Notes under the pieces: model-generated
Databases searched by the model: none
What the model was told of the DNA's origin: nothing
Seen by the model: the letters and a program-made list of their open reading frames with translations, nothing else
From: UBA2137 sp037968575
GTDB taxonomy: Bacteria; Pseudomonadota; Alphaproteobacteria; Micavibrionales; Micavibrionaceae
Reading direction: 5' to 3'
Length of the DNA stretch: 64,000 nt
Assembly (NCBI GenBank): GCA_037968575.1
Contig: JBBKVR010000029.1
Coordinates: 1-64,000, forward strand
Position numbers and translations under genes: made by a program
Shown here: piece after piece, positions 8,757 through 15,882 of the stretch
Layout of the letters: each line of letters begins with the position of its first letter
Position numbering within the stretch: position 1 is the first letter of the stretch

Positions 8757-9349
8757 GCGACAGTTTTGCGTGACTTGAAGGCAGTGGTGATTGTGCTGTC
8801 GTCAAGGTAATCAAGTTCACCACCAACAGGAATACCGCGCGCCAAACCAGTTACATTGATATTGTTATCTTGTAATCTATCGGCAATGTAGTGGGCTGTC
8901 GTTTGCCCGTTCACTGTTGCGCTTAATGCCAAGATGATTTCTTTAATGGATTCGTTGTCTGCGCGAGAGATAAGGGAATCTACTCCCAAATCTTCAGGAC
9001 GCACACCATCTATGGCCGAGAGTAGACCACCTAGCACATGATAAAGTCCCTTGTAGTGGCCAGAGCGTTCAATTGCCCAGATGTCGGCAACGGATTCGAC
9101 AATACATAAAGTTGATCTGTCACGCAGTTCGTTCTGGCAAATTCCGCATGGTATAGCTGTATCGAGGTTATTACACTGTGGGCAGGTTTGCACCTTTTCG
9201 GCGGCATCAGATAGAGCGCGTATTAAGGGCTCCATCACACTTTGTTTCTTGGTGATAAGGTGCAGAGCGAAGCGTCTTGCGCTGCGCGGTCCAAGGGATG
9301 GTAGTCCGCCTAGGAGTTTGATTAGATGATCGAGGCCGTGTTCACTCAT
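8753..9349 (-). CDS. recR: Recombination protein RecR
   Basis: A 198-residue RecR, which acts with RecO/RecF to load RecA at gaps. Visible features are the N-terminal helix-hairpin-helix region (LGGLPSLGPRSARRFALHL), a four-Cys zinc finger (CPQC...CGICQ, ~57-72) and a Toprim core (TLCIVESVADIWAIE). Length is normal for the family. In many bacteria recR follows dnaX-ybaB. Here it instead follows lolA and a flavin reductase, 14 bases after the latter, probably as the last gene of that unit. Confidence 0.96.
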   Translation of the reverse strand: MSEHGLDHLIKLLGGLPSLGPRSARRFALHLITKKQSVMEPLIRALSDAAEKVQTCPQCNNLDTAIPCGICQNELRDRSTLCIVESVADIWAIERSGHYKGLYHVLGGLLSAIDGVRPEDLGVDSLISRADNESIKEIILALSATVNGQTTAHYIADRLQDNNINVTGLARGIPVGGELDYLDDSTITTAFKSRKTVA

Positions 9350-9363
9350 ATTTTTAAAAAACT

Positions 9364-10074
9364 TCAGGTGCGTTTCGTTTCAACCCAATTTTCAATGTGC
9401 AAACGCTTTTCGTCAATGCCTTTCTCAAGTAAACGCGTGTGGCTATGGACAACCATAGCCTCGGGGCCACAGATATAGGCACGGTAACCTGATAAACCAT
9501 CAAACTTGTTAGCTGCAATATCGCTGATGAATCCATGTTCTATTGAAGAGTCAGAAGATTTGTCCTCAGAAGTTGCTCCAACATAATGAAATCTCGAATC
9601 TGTTTTGGAGAGTTTCTTGAAATGGTCATGAAGATAGAGACCTTTCTCATCACGTGCGCCATGAAAGAGATAAACAGGATTTTTACGGTCTGTTGAAAGA
9701 GCGATTTCACAAATTGCTTTTATTTGTGCCAAACCCGTCCCCCCCGCAATAGCGAGGATTGTTTTTTTACAAGTAGATTTAAATTTTAAATCTCCGCAAG
9801 GGCCTGCAATTTCTACACTAAAACCAACCTTCATATCTTGAATAAGGACACGCGATAGTCCGTGACCTTTCCCAATGTGAAATTCGAGAATGGTGTTCTT
9901 GCCGTTAATGGGCGTATTGGCAATGGAGTAAGGGCGAGCTTCTTCATTGTCCAGATTGATGTAGAAGGCTTGTCCTGCACTGTAAGACACAGGTTTTGTA
10001 GTCTCAAACGTTAAAATGGCCACAGTATCTGCAGCCATTTGTCTGTTTATCAGTTTAGCTTCAAAGGATTTAAT
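9364..10074 (-). CDS. NAD(P)H-dependent flavin oxidoreductase, probable ATT start
   Basis: A ferredoxin-NADP-reductase-superfamily protein without a 2Fe-2S domain. The FAD-binding motif is RPYSIAN. The NAD(P) part has AGGTGLAQIKAI, and the C-terminal side has YICGPEAMV. The frame is open upstream to a TTG at 10149 inside lolA. The first in-frame ATG is 10038, which would remove the first beta strand of the FAD domain. An ATT at 10074 overlaps the lolA stop codon and has AAAAGG about 8 nt upstream, so I chose it. The physiological electron acceptor is unknown. Family members reduce free flavin or feed oxygenases and deoxysugar enzymes. Confidence 0.72.
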   Translation of the reverse strand: MKSFEAKLINRQMAADTVAILTFETTKPVSYSAGQAFYINLDNEEARPYSIANTPINGKNTILEFHIGKGHGLSRVLIQDMKVGFSVEIAGPCGDLKFKSTCKKTILAIAGGTGLAQIKAICEIALSTDRKNPVYLFHGARDEKGLYLHDHFKKLSKTDSRFHYVGATSEDKSSDSSIEHGFISDIAANKFDGLSGYRAYICGPEAMVVHSHTRLLEKGIDEKRLHIENWVETKRT

Positions 10075-10675
10075 TGTTAAAACCTTTTGGTTTTGGTGCG
10101 ATGTAGCGGAACAGAGAAGATGCCAATGCCATATTGGTTTTGATATCAAATAATTCGATTTCTGTTTGCATGCCTTGAGAATCTGCCACAGTCCATTGTT
10201 TCAACTGGTAAGGTTCTTTGCTAAAGCCCAAAGTAATTGCACCTGCTTGCGGGTCATTCTTTTGAGTCACTTTAATGTGAATCATGTTTGGTGAGTGAGA
10301 AACGCCTTCAACTTTAACGTCGCCACCTAATTTAATATTGTCGCGCAAGATAAAGTCAGCCAGTGTTTGGCCAATAGGTGCATTTGTTTGTTGTTCCAGC
10401 TCGCTGTCATAGAAATAAATGAACGCGCCATCAGCAACAACGAAATCCTGAATTGGTGGATCATATTCAAAACGCAGTTTGCCAGGACGATTAAGGTAAA
10501 AAGTACCCGTTGCCTGCATACCGTTTGATTTCTGAACAAAGCGTGCTTTCACTGTCTTCAGAGATGATAAATATTGCTCTGCTTGGCGTATTTCTGGCGC
10601 AGCATAGCCTTGTGCAAAAGCTGTGACACTTGCAAGAACTGCAAAACATAACAATGTTAAAAACCCGTATTTCAT
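10070..10675 (-). CDS. lolA: Outer-membrane lipoprotein carrier protein LolA
   Basis: A 201-residue periplasmic chaperone that carries lipoproteins from LolCDE to LolB. The signal peptide ends TAFAQG. The LolA fold is clear from QYLSSLKTVKARFVQ, TGTFYLNRPGKLRFEYDPP and the following beta-rich half-barrel. Start ATG 10675 has AGGTGA just upstream. In many alphaproteobacteria lolA follows ftsK, but here it is preceded by ctaA and followed by a flavin reductase with overlapping ends. Confidence 0.93.
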   Translation of the reverse strand: MKYGFLTLLCFAVLASVTAFAQGYAAPEIRQAEQYLSSLKTVKARFVQKSNGMQATGTFYLNRPGKLRFEYDPPIQDFVVADGAFIYFYDSELEQQTNAPIGQTLADFILRDNIKLGGDVKVEGVSHSPNMIHIKVTQKNDPQAGAITLGFSKEPYQLKQWTVADSQGMQTEIELFDIKTNMALASSLFRYIAPKPKGFNN

Positions 10676-10688
10676 ATTTCACCTAATC

Positions 10689-10704
10689 TATAGAATTTTC
10701 TATA
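10689..10704. repeat. Perfect inverted repeat upstream of lolA
   Basis: TATAGAA and TTCTATA arms with a two-base centre lie 14 bases ahead of the lolA start. A second stem, GCCCC (10711-10715) with GGGGC (10726-10730), lies next to it. The position suits an operator or the -10 region of a lolA promoter. The GC stem may help terminate ctaA, but no T-tract follows on the minus strand. Confidence 0.35.
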
Positions 10705-10773
10705 TCCTTGGCCCCATAAAAGAAAGGGGCATTATTGTTTTTATTTATATCTCTTCATACGAGTGGCGAACGT

Positions 10774-11763
10774 TTAACCCTTCGCACAGTTCACTTTGTG
10801 TAGGGAAACAAGCAGTAATCCAAACAAGATAAACGCACCCGCTTGATGAGTGGCGGCCAGCAATATTGGGACGCCCATCAATAATGTTCCCATACCTAAT
10901 AATATTTGAATGAAGGTCATTCCTGCCAATGCACCTGCGTTTGCACGCCACGCAAATGTCAGGATGAAGAATCCTGCCAGAATAGCAATCCAACGATGAG
11001 TAAATTGAATAGAGGCAGGAATCTCATAAATACTTTTCAAACTTTCAACTTCGGGGGGCATCAATTCACCACCCATTAAAGGCCACGTATTATAAACTAG
11101 TCCGCCATTAGTGCCTGCTACGAACGCGCCCCATATGATTGTTAGGAATAGTAAGAATAGTGAAACAAAGCCATGACGTTTGATGCAGAAATTTTTCATA
11201 CTCCATGAAGCGCGCTGGTATTTGATATCAAGTATCGTCCAAATCAGACACCCGAAAATAATAACTGCTAAAACTAAATGCGCAGCAAGCCTGTAATGGG
11301 ACACATCTGTGCGCTCGGACAGCCCACTCATCACCATAAACCAGCCCATTGCCCCTTGCGCGGCACCCAATAAAAGGATGAAGAGGAGGCGCGGTTTAAA
11401 TCCTTGCGGTAAACTGCCACGAAACCAGAGCCATGCAAGTGGTAACGCATAAACCAAACCAATTAAGCGACCCCATAGACGGTGGAACCATTCCCAAAAA
11501 AAGATTTGTTTGAAATCGCTCAATTCCATCCATGAATTGACTTGGCTATATTCGGGAATTTCTTTGTAGAGATTAAAGACGCGTTCCCACTCAACTTCGC
11601 TCATTGGTGGTAGCGCACCTATTAACGGACGCCACTCTGTCATGGATAATCCTGACTCAGTGAGGCGTGTAATGGCACCAATAATTGCCATGGCAAGGAC
11701 CATAAAGGCAGTTGTTCCAAGCCAAAGAAGAACTTTATTGTGATTTTGGGTTGATTTTATCAT
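10774..11763 (-). CDS. ctaA: Heme A synthase (CtaA/Cox15 type 2)
   Basis: An integral membrane enzyme converting heme O to heme A for aa3-type cytochrome oxidase. About eight hydrophobic segments are visible. Conserved heme-contact motifs include FHRLWGRLIG, HLVLAV, THRWIAILAG and THQAGA, along with the N-terminal GAITRLTESGLSM and WRPLIGALPP. I start at ATG 11763 (MIKSTQNH). A longer frame to 11814 would run into the divergent gene at 11788. The other cytochrome oxidase assembly genes are not in the window. Confidence 0.92.
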   Translation of the reverse strand: MIKSTQNHNKVLLWLGTTAFMVLAMAIIGAITRLTESGLSMTEWRPLIGALPPMSEVEWERVFNLYKEIPEYSQVNSWMELSDFKQIFFWEWFHRLWGRLIGLVYALPLAWLWFRGSLPQGFKPRLLFILLLGAAQGAMGWFMVMSGLSERTDVSHYRLAAHLVLAVIIFGCLIWTILDIKYQRASWSMKNFCIKRHGFVSLFLLFLTIIWGAFVAGTNGGLVYNTWPLMGGELMPPEVESLKSIYEIPASIQFTHRWIAILAGFFILTFAWRANAGALAGMTFIQILLGMGTLLMGVPILLAATHQAGAFILFGLLLVSLHKVNCAKG

Positions 11764-11780
11764 CGCTTTTCGTGTTTTAT
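11751..11780 (+). promoter_or_regulatory. Candidate promoter giving a leaderless ferredoxin-reductase mRNA
   Basis: TTGATT (11751-11756) and TTTTAT (11775-11780) are spaced by 18 bases. The predicted start of transcription falls at about 11787-11788, on the A of the ATG at 11788. No Shine-Dalgarno sequence precedes that ATG. The -35 lies within the first codons of divergent ctaA. Confidence 0.4.
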
Positions 11781-11787
11781 AGCGCGC

Positions 11788-12858
11788 ATGAGCAATAAAA
11801 ACCAGACCCATCATAAAACAGACGCAATTATCATCGGTGCAGGACCTGTTGGGCTTTTTTCCGTGTTTGAATTGGGTCTGCTAGATATGAAGGCACACCT
11901 TGTCGATATTCTTGATAAACCTGGCGGGCAATGTGCAGAGCTTTACCCTGAGAAACCTATTTATGACATTCCTGCGTGGCCTGTGATTTCGGGACAAGAG
12001 CTCACCGATAGATTGATGAAACAGATTGAGCCTTTTGAGCCGACATTTCATTTACAGCAAATGGTGGAAAGCCTCACAAAGCTTGATAATGGTCACTGGC
12101 AATTAATCACAGATATAGGCGAAACTCTCGAGGCGCCTGTTGTTATTATTGCCGCTGGTGGCGGATCGTTTGTTCCTAAGAAACCAAATATTCCTGGTTT
12201 GGAAGAATTTGAAGGAAAGTCCGTTTTCTACTCTGTCCGTGAAGTGGAAAAATTCCGAGGCAAAAAACTACTAATTGCAGGCGGTGGAGATTCAGCTCTT
12301 GATTGGACTTTAAATCTTCAGTCAATCGCATCTTCATTGTCACTTGTTCATCGTCGTGATGATTTTCGTGCGGCACCTGATAGTGTTAAAAAAATGCAGC
12401 AGTTGGTGGCTGACAGAAAAATGGATTTGTATGTTGGCGACATTAAAGAGCTGCACGGCATAGATGGCCAACTTGAAAAAGTAATCGTTCAAAAACGTGG
12501 CGAAGACCCATATGCGATTGAGTGTGATACGCTTCTTGCCTTTTATGGCTTAACGATGAAACTTGGACCTATTGCTAATTTTGGTTTGAATTTGCATGAG
12601 AATCTTATCCCTGTAGATACAGAAAAGTTCGAGACATCCGAGCCAGGTATTTTTGCGATTGGTGATATCAATCATTATCCGGGAAAATTGAAACTTATTC
12701 TCTCAGGCTTCCATGAGGCAGCTTTAATGTCGCAACAGGCGTTTCGTTATATTTATCCTGATAAGAAATTGCGCTTTCAGTACACAACCTCTTCGACCGA
12801 CCTTCAGAAAAAACTAGGTGTTGCAGAAGACAAGGATAAAGCTAAAAGCGCGGCGTAA
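11788..12858 (+). CDS. Ferredoxin-NADP+ reductase, type 2 (thioredoxin-reductase-like)
   Basis: A 356-residue flavoprotein. The FAD-binding GAGPVGL motif is near residues 17-23, PGGQCAELYPEKPIYDIP follows, the NADPH Rossmann motif GGGDSALDW is mid-protein, and the C-terminal FAIGDINHYPGK contacts FAD. These fit the YumC/TrxR-like ferredoxin-NADP reductases. The CxxC redox motif of true thioredoxin reductases is absent, which supports the assignment. A 2Fe-2S ferredoxin is encoded two genes downstream, a plausible redox partner. The ATG is only 24 bases from the divergent ctaA start. Confidence 0.9.
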   Translation: MSNKNQTHHKTDAIIIGAGPVGLFSVFELGLLDMKAHLVDILDKPGGQCAELYPEKPIYDIPAWPVISGQELTDRLMKQIEPFEPTFHLQQMVESLTKLDNGHWQLITDIGETLEAPVVIIAAGGGSFVPKKPNIPGLEEFEGKSVFYSVREVEKFRGKKLLIAGGGDSALDWTLNLQSIASSLSLVHRRDDFRAAPDSVKKMQQLVADRKMDLYVGDIKELHGIDGQLEKVIVQKRGEDPYAIECDTLLAFYGLTMKLGPIANFGLNLHENLIPVDTEKFETSEPGIFAIGDINHYPGKLKLILSGFHEAALMSQQAFRYIYPDKKLRFQYTTSSTDLQKKLGVAEDKDKAKSAA

Positions 12859-12916
12859 TCTAGTCTTGGTAGCTTTTCAAGTTTACTTCACCTCAGACAT
12901 GTGAAAAATTGACTTA

Positions 12917-13744
12917 ATGCAATTTGATATCTTTATATCGGCGCGCGATGGCTATGTTCAAACATGGGCAAATAAGGAATACCTCCTTAAACTTGCCGCT
13001 GTTCCCGTGGTTATCAAGCTCATCTGTTTTTTTGTAGCTTATGCGCTGGGTATAGACCAGACGAGCTTCACTTATCCATTGATGATGTTACCTGCTTATT
13101 TTGCAGAAGGCTGGTTGATTGCCCAATTCCTTCGCACGTTGATTACGGGCGAGGTGTGGCCCGTAAAACTTGAAGGTGATCCAGAGAAACATTTTGAGAA
13201 ATACCTCGCGCGTGCTCGAGGTATTTTAGCTGCCATTATCACCTTCGTTCTAATTTCAGTTATACATGGTGGGCTAATGGTCACATTGTTGGATATGCGC
13301 GAAATGATGCTGGCACAAACCGAAGATGGTCAATATACGGGTAACCCAATGGTTGTGTTTGTTGGATTTGTAGGACTGTTTGTTGCTTTGTGGGCGTTTA
13401 GATTGTTTTGGCTCCATATTCCTATGTTGGTTTTGATGCCAGTTAAAACATATTTGAAATCTCTGCCAGGCTTGATGCCTTCTATTCATATGCTGGCCAC
13501 ATGGTTGCTGACAATCATTCCTATCTTCTTTCTGCTGATATTTATTTCAGGGATTCTTTTGTCCTCATCAGGGGGAAGTCTAACCGAAGCACCACAGCCA
13601 ATTGCGTTCATTATTATTACGTTGAATATTATTGGTGAGCTTCTCACTAAAGTGATTTCGGCTGTAGCTATCGCATCTCTTCTTTATCCTTTGTTTGTAT
13701 CTTACGGCATTAAGCCTGTTCACCTTCGAGGACCACAATCTTGA
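12917..13744 (+). CDS. Polytopic membrane protein of unknown function
   Basis: A 275-residue protein with roughly five to six hydrophobic segments (~25-45, 52-70, 102-125, 145-170, 190-215, 230-260) and no recognisable catalytic motif. It may belong to the loose YIP1-like group of membrane proteins, but I cannot confirm this. It sits between the ferredoxin reductase (58 bases upstream) and the ferredoxin, whose TTG start overlaps its TGA stop, so it is probably co-expressed with this redox pair. Confidence 0.75.
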   Translation: MQFDIFISARDGYVQTWANKEYLLKLAAVPVVIKLICFFVAYALGIDQTSFTYPLMMLPAYFAEGWLIAQFLRTLITGEVWPVKLEGDPEKHFEKYLARARGILAAIITFVLISVIHGGLMVTLLDMREMMLAQTEDGQYTGNPMVVFVGFVGLFVALWAFRLFWLHIPMLVLMPVKTYLKSLPGLMPSIHMLATWLLTIIPIFFLLIFISGILLSSSGGSLTEAPQPIAFIIITLNIIGELLTKVISAVAIASLLYPLFVSYGIKPVHLRGPQS

Positions 13745-14058
13745 AAATTTTTGTAACTGATCAAGGTGGCAAAAAACATGAACTGCCTGCCATTGAAGGA
13801 TGGCGTGTGATGGAAATTATTCGTGATTATGGGCTTCCAATTAAAGCAGAATGCGGTGGTGCATGTTGTTGTGCGACGTGCCACGTTTATGTGGCTGATC
13901 AATGGCTTGAGAAATTACATAATAAAACGACTGAAGAAGACAATATGCTTGGCGAGGCCGCAGATGAAGAAGATAATTCGCGCCTCTCGTGCCAGATTTT
14001 GATGAGTGGTGAGTTGGATGGCTTGGAAATTACATTAGCAGAAAGCGCACGCCCTTAA
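13741..14058 (+). CDS. 2Fe-2S ferredoxin, adrenodoxin/ISC type
   Basis: A 105-residue electron carrier. The cluster motif reads CGGACCCATC near residues 39-48, with the last Cys in RLSCQI (~80). There is an acidic interaction region (EEDNMLGEAADEEDNS), typical of vertebrate-type ferredoxins used in Fe-S assembly or P450 electron transfer. The start codon is TTG, overlapping the TGA of the upstream membrane protein by 4 bases, so translation is probably coupled. Likely reduced by the reductase at 11788-12858. Confidence 0.92.
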   Translation: MKIFVTDQGGKKHELPAIEGWRVMEIIRDYGLPIKAECGGACCCATCHVYVADQWLEKLHNKTTEEDNMLGEAADEEDNSRLSCQILMSGELDGLEITLAESARP

Positions 14059-14064
14059 GTATTT

Positions 14065-14349
14065 CTACTGTATTGTAATCTCTGTATTGGCGTAGCCAAA
14101 TTCACTGAGAGAAATAATTTTCTTACTGGCCACATAAACCGAGTGTAACCGTCCATCCAATTCTTTTTTCCAAAAATCAAGAAATCCGAATAATTCTGGA
14201 AATTTTGGTGCCATATCGTATTCTTGCCAGATATAACTTTGCAGGAACGATGGGTGATCCGGCATATGATAGAGAATTTCGGCAGTGGTTAGGCGATATT
14301 GTCCAAGAAGTTGTTTACTTAAGGATGAGTCACTTTTTTTAAAGTCCAT
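14065..14349 (-). CDS. usg: Usg family protein
   Basis: A 94-residue protein matching the alphaproteobacterial Usg family: a Gln-Tyr-Arg-Leu-Thr-Thr-Ala-Glu-Ile stretch, YHMPDHPSFLQSYIWQ, DMAPKFPEL, FLDFWKKEL and GRLHSVYVA. Function not established. ATG 14349 is chosen because AGGAGG lies about 9 nt upstream. The TTG at 14355 is too close to it. The gene stands alone, convergent with the ferredoxin gene six bases away. Confidence 0.88.
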   Translation of the reverse strand: MDFKKSDSSLSKQLLGQYRLTTAEILYHMPDHPSFLQSYIWQEYDMAPKFPELFGFLDFWKKELDGRLHSVYVASKKIISLSEFGYANTEITIQ

Positions 14350-14457
14350 TATCAAAGCCCTCCTAAAAAATCGAAGTCCTAAAAACGAGATTCCTCTCCC
14401 GCACTATACAATTATAACATAATTTGCTTGTAAACTGCGAAAATGCTTGAAAATCAG

Positions 14458-14466
14458 CGTGGATAA
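14458..14466 (-). promoter_or_regulatory. DnaA-box-like site upstream of ihfB
   Basis: CGTGGATAA on the plus strand is TTATCCACG on the minus, one mismatch from the consensus DnaA box. It ends 18 bases ahead of the ihfB -35. A single match of this length could be chance. Confidence 0.3.
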
Positions 14467-14484
14467 AAATGAGTCTGGATTTCA

Positions 14485-14513
14485 TTGAGATATGTGCTAA
14501 ATATCTGTATAGT
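14485..14513 (+). promoter_or_regulatory. ihfB promoter
   Basis: TTGAGA (14485-14490) and TATAGT (14508-14513) are separated by exactly 17 bases. Transcription would start near 14520, giving a leader of about 40 nt with an AGAGAG purine run before the ATG at 14560. Confidence 0.62.
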
Positions 14514-14559
14514 AAAGAAATATACACTTAAGTGACCGTTATAAAAAACGAGAGAGACT

Positions 14560-14841
14560 ATGACAAAATCAGATCTAATCCAAAAATTGGCCGACAGAAA
14601 TCCACACCTCTACTTGCGTGATATCGAAAAAATCGTCAACACTATCTTTGATGAAATTACCGATGCTTTGGCTGAAGGTAACCGTGTTGAACTTCGTGGC
14701 TTTGGTGCCTTTTCAGTAAAACATCGCGAATCTCGTACTGGGCGTAATCCACGCACAGGCGAGAGCGTTCAAGTTGAGGCTAAAAACATGCCTTTCTTCA
14801 AAACAGGAAAAGCATTGCGCGAGCGTCTAAACGACGAATAA
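14560..14841 (+). CDS. ihfB: Integration host factor subunit beta
   Basis: A 93-residue HU/IHF-family DNA-bending protein. It starts MTKSDLIQKLADR, has VELRGFGAFSVKHR and the beta-arm motif GRNPRTGESV, and ends with FFKTGKALRERLN. The N-terminus and arm fit IhfB (HimD) better than HU or IhfA. It would act as a heterodimer with IhfA, which is not in the window. Followed after 26 bases by lapA. Confidence 0.94.
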   Translation: MTKSDLIQKLADRNPHLYLRDIEKIVNTIFDEITDALAEGNRVELRGFGAFSVKHRESRTGRNPRTGESVQVEAKNMPFFKTGKALRERLNDE

Positions 14842-14867
14842 ACCGTATCTAATCGGAAAGAAATCTT

Positions 14868-15194
14868 ATGGCCTTCCTGCGCTGGTTAGTTACAGCCATT
14901 ATTGCAATCCTTGTCCTTGGGTTTACGCTTAGTAATCTTGAGCGTGTTGATGTGAGTATTACACCGTTCCACGATCCATATTCTCTACCCCTCTATTTTG
15001 TCATTCTTGGTTCGGTTGCTCTTGGATTTATATGGGGTGGTATTTTGGTCTGGATGAATGCCTCACCTTCGCGCAAGGAGGCCAGACATTGCCGTAAAAA
15101 GGCTGAACGCTTAGAAAAAGAATTAGAAGAAGAACGCGAAGCGCACACACCTATACATAAAGAAATTATAGAAGCCGAAGTCACTGATGTCTGA
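14868..15194 (+). CDS. LapA-domain (DUF1049) membrane protein
   Basis: A 108-residue inner-membrane protein with two hydrophobic helices, ~2-22 and ~42-66, followed by a charged coiled-coil tail (RKKAERLEKELEEEREA). This matches the lipopolysaccharide assembly protein A domain family, which often follows ihfB. In Escherichia coli LapA works with LapB to control LpxC turnover. That role is only suggested here. Its end overlaps the pyrF start by 8 bases. Confidence 0.83.
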   Translation: MAFLRWLVTAIIAILVLGFTLSNLERVDVSITPFHDPYSLPLYFVILGSVALGFIWGGILVWMNASPSRKEARHCRKKAERLEKELEEEREAHTPIHKEIIEAEVTDV

Positions 15195-15876
15195 TCCAAA
15201 AATCTTTTGTGCTGCTGATACAACTGATATTGAGAGTGCTAAATCTCTTGCTCAAATTGTTGAAAGTGCGGGTGCAGGACTAAAGCTTGGCTTAGAATTT
15301 TTTAATTCACATGGCCCCAAAGGTGTAGCAGCTGTTCAAAACACTGCACCCAACTTACCCATTTTTCTCGATTTAAAATATTATGATATTCCCAACACGG
15401 TTAAAGGAGCGGTGAGTTCTGTTCTGGCAAATGTTCAACCGGCCTATCTAAACGTTCACGCCAGTGGTGGGCTGCCTATGATGGAAGCGGCACGCGAAGC
15501 ATGTGGCAACAAAACAAAGCTTTTAGCGGTGACAATCCTGACTAGCTTTGACCAAGAAGCATTTTCACAAGCGGGTTACGCGGGTGAAATTGCCGAACGC
15601 GTTGAGGCGCAAGCCAAGCTTGCACAACAAGCAGGAATGGATGGGATAGTTTGCTCTCCATTGGAAATTGATTTGGTGAGAAAAGCATGTGGCGATGATT
15701 TTGCGCTCATGGTTCCGGGCATTCGTCCCGCTGGCTCAGACAAAGGGGATCAAAAGCGTGTGATGACTCCTAAGCAAGCGCTTGATGCCGGTGCAACGCA
15801 TTTGGTGATTGGACGTCCAATCACAGGTGCAGAAGACCCCGCACAAGCCATTCGTGATATTCTCACTACCCTTTAA
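15187..15876 (+). CDS. pyrF: Orotidine 5'-phosphate decarboxylase
   Basis: A 229-residue TIM-barrel enzyme that makes UMP from OMP in pyrimidine synthesis. The active-site signature is FLDLKYYDIPNTV (Asp-x-Lys-x-x-Asp). The phosphate-binding C-terminal part is MVPGIRPAG and HLVIGRPIT. Start ATG 15187 overlaps lapA. Another pyrimidine gene, pyrC, is in the window but far away. Confidence 0.96.
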   Translation: MSDPKIFCAADTTDIESAKSLAQIVESAGAGLKLGLEFFNSHGPKGVAAVQNTAPNLPIFLDLKYYDIPNTVKGAVSSVLANVQPAYLNVHASGGLPMMEAAREACGNKTKLLAVTILTSFDQEAFSQAGYAGEIAERVEAQAKLAQQAGMDGIVCSPLEIDLVRKACGDDFALMVPGIRPAGSDKGDQKRVMTPKQALDAGATHLVIGRPITGAEDPAQAIRDILTTL

Positions 15877-15882
15877 AGAAAA

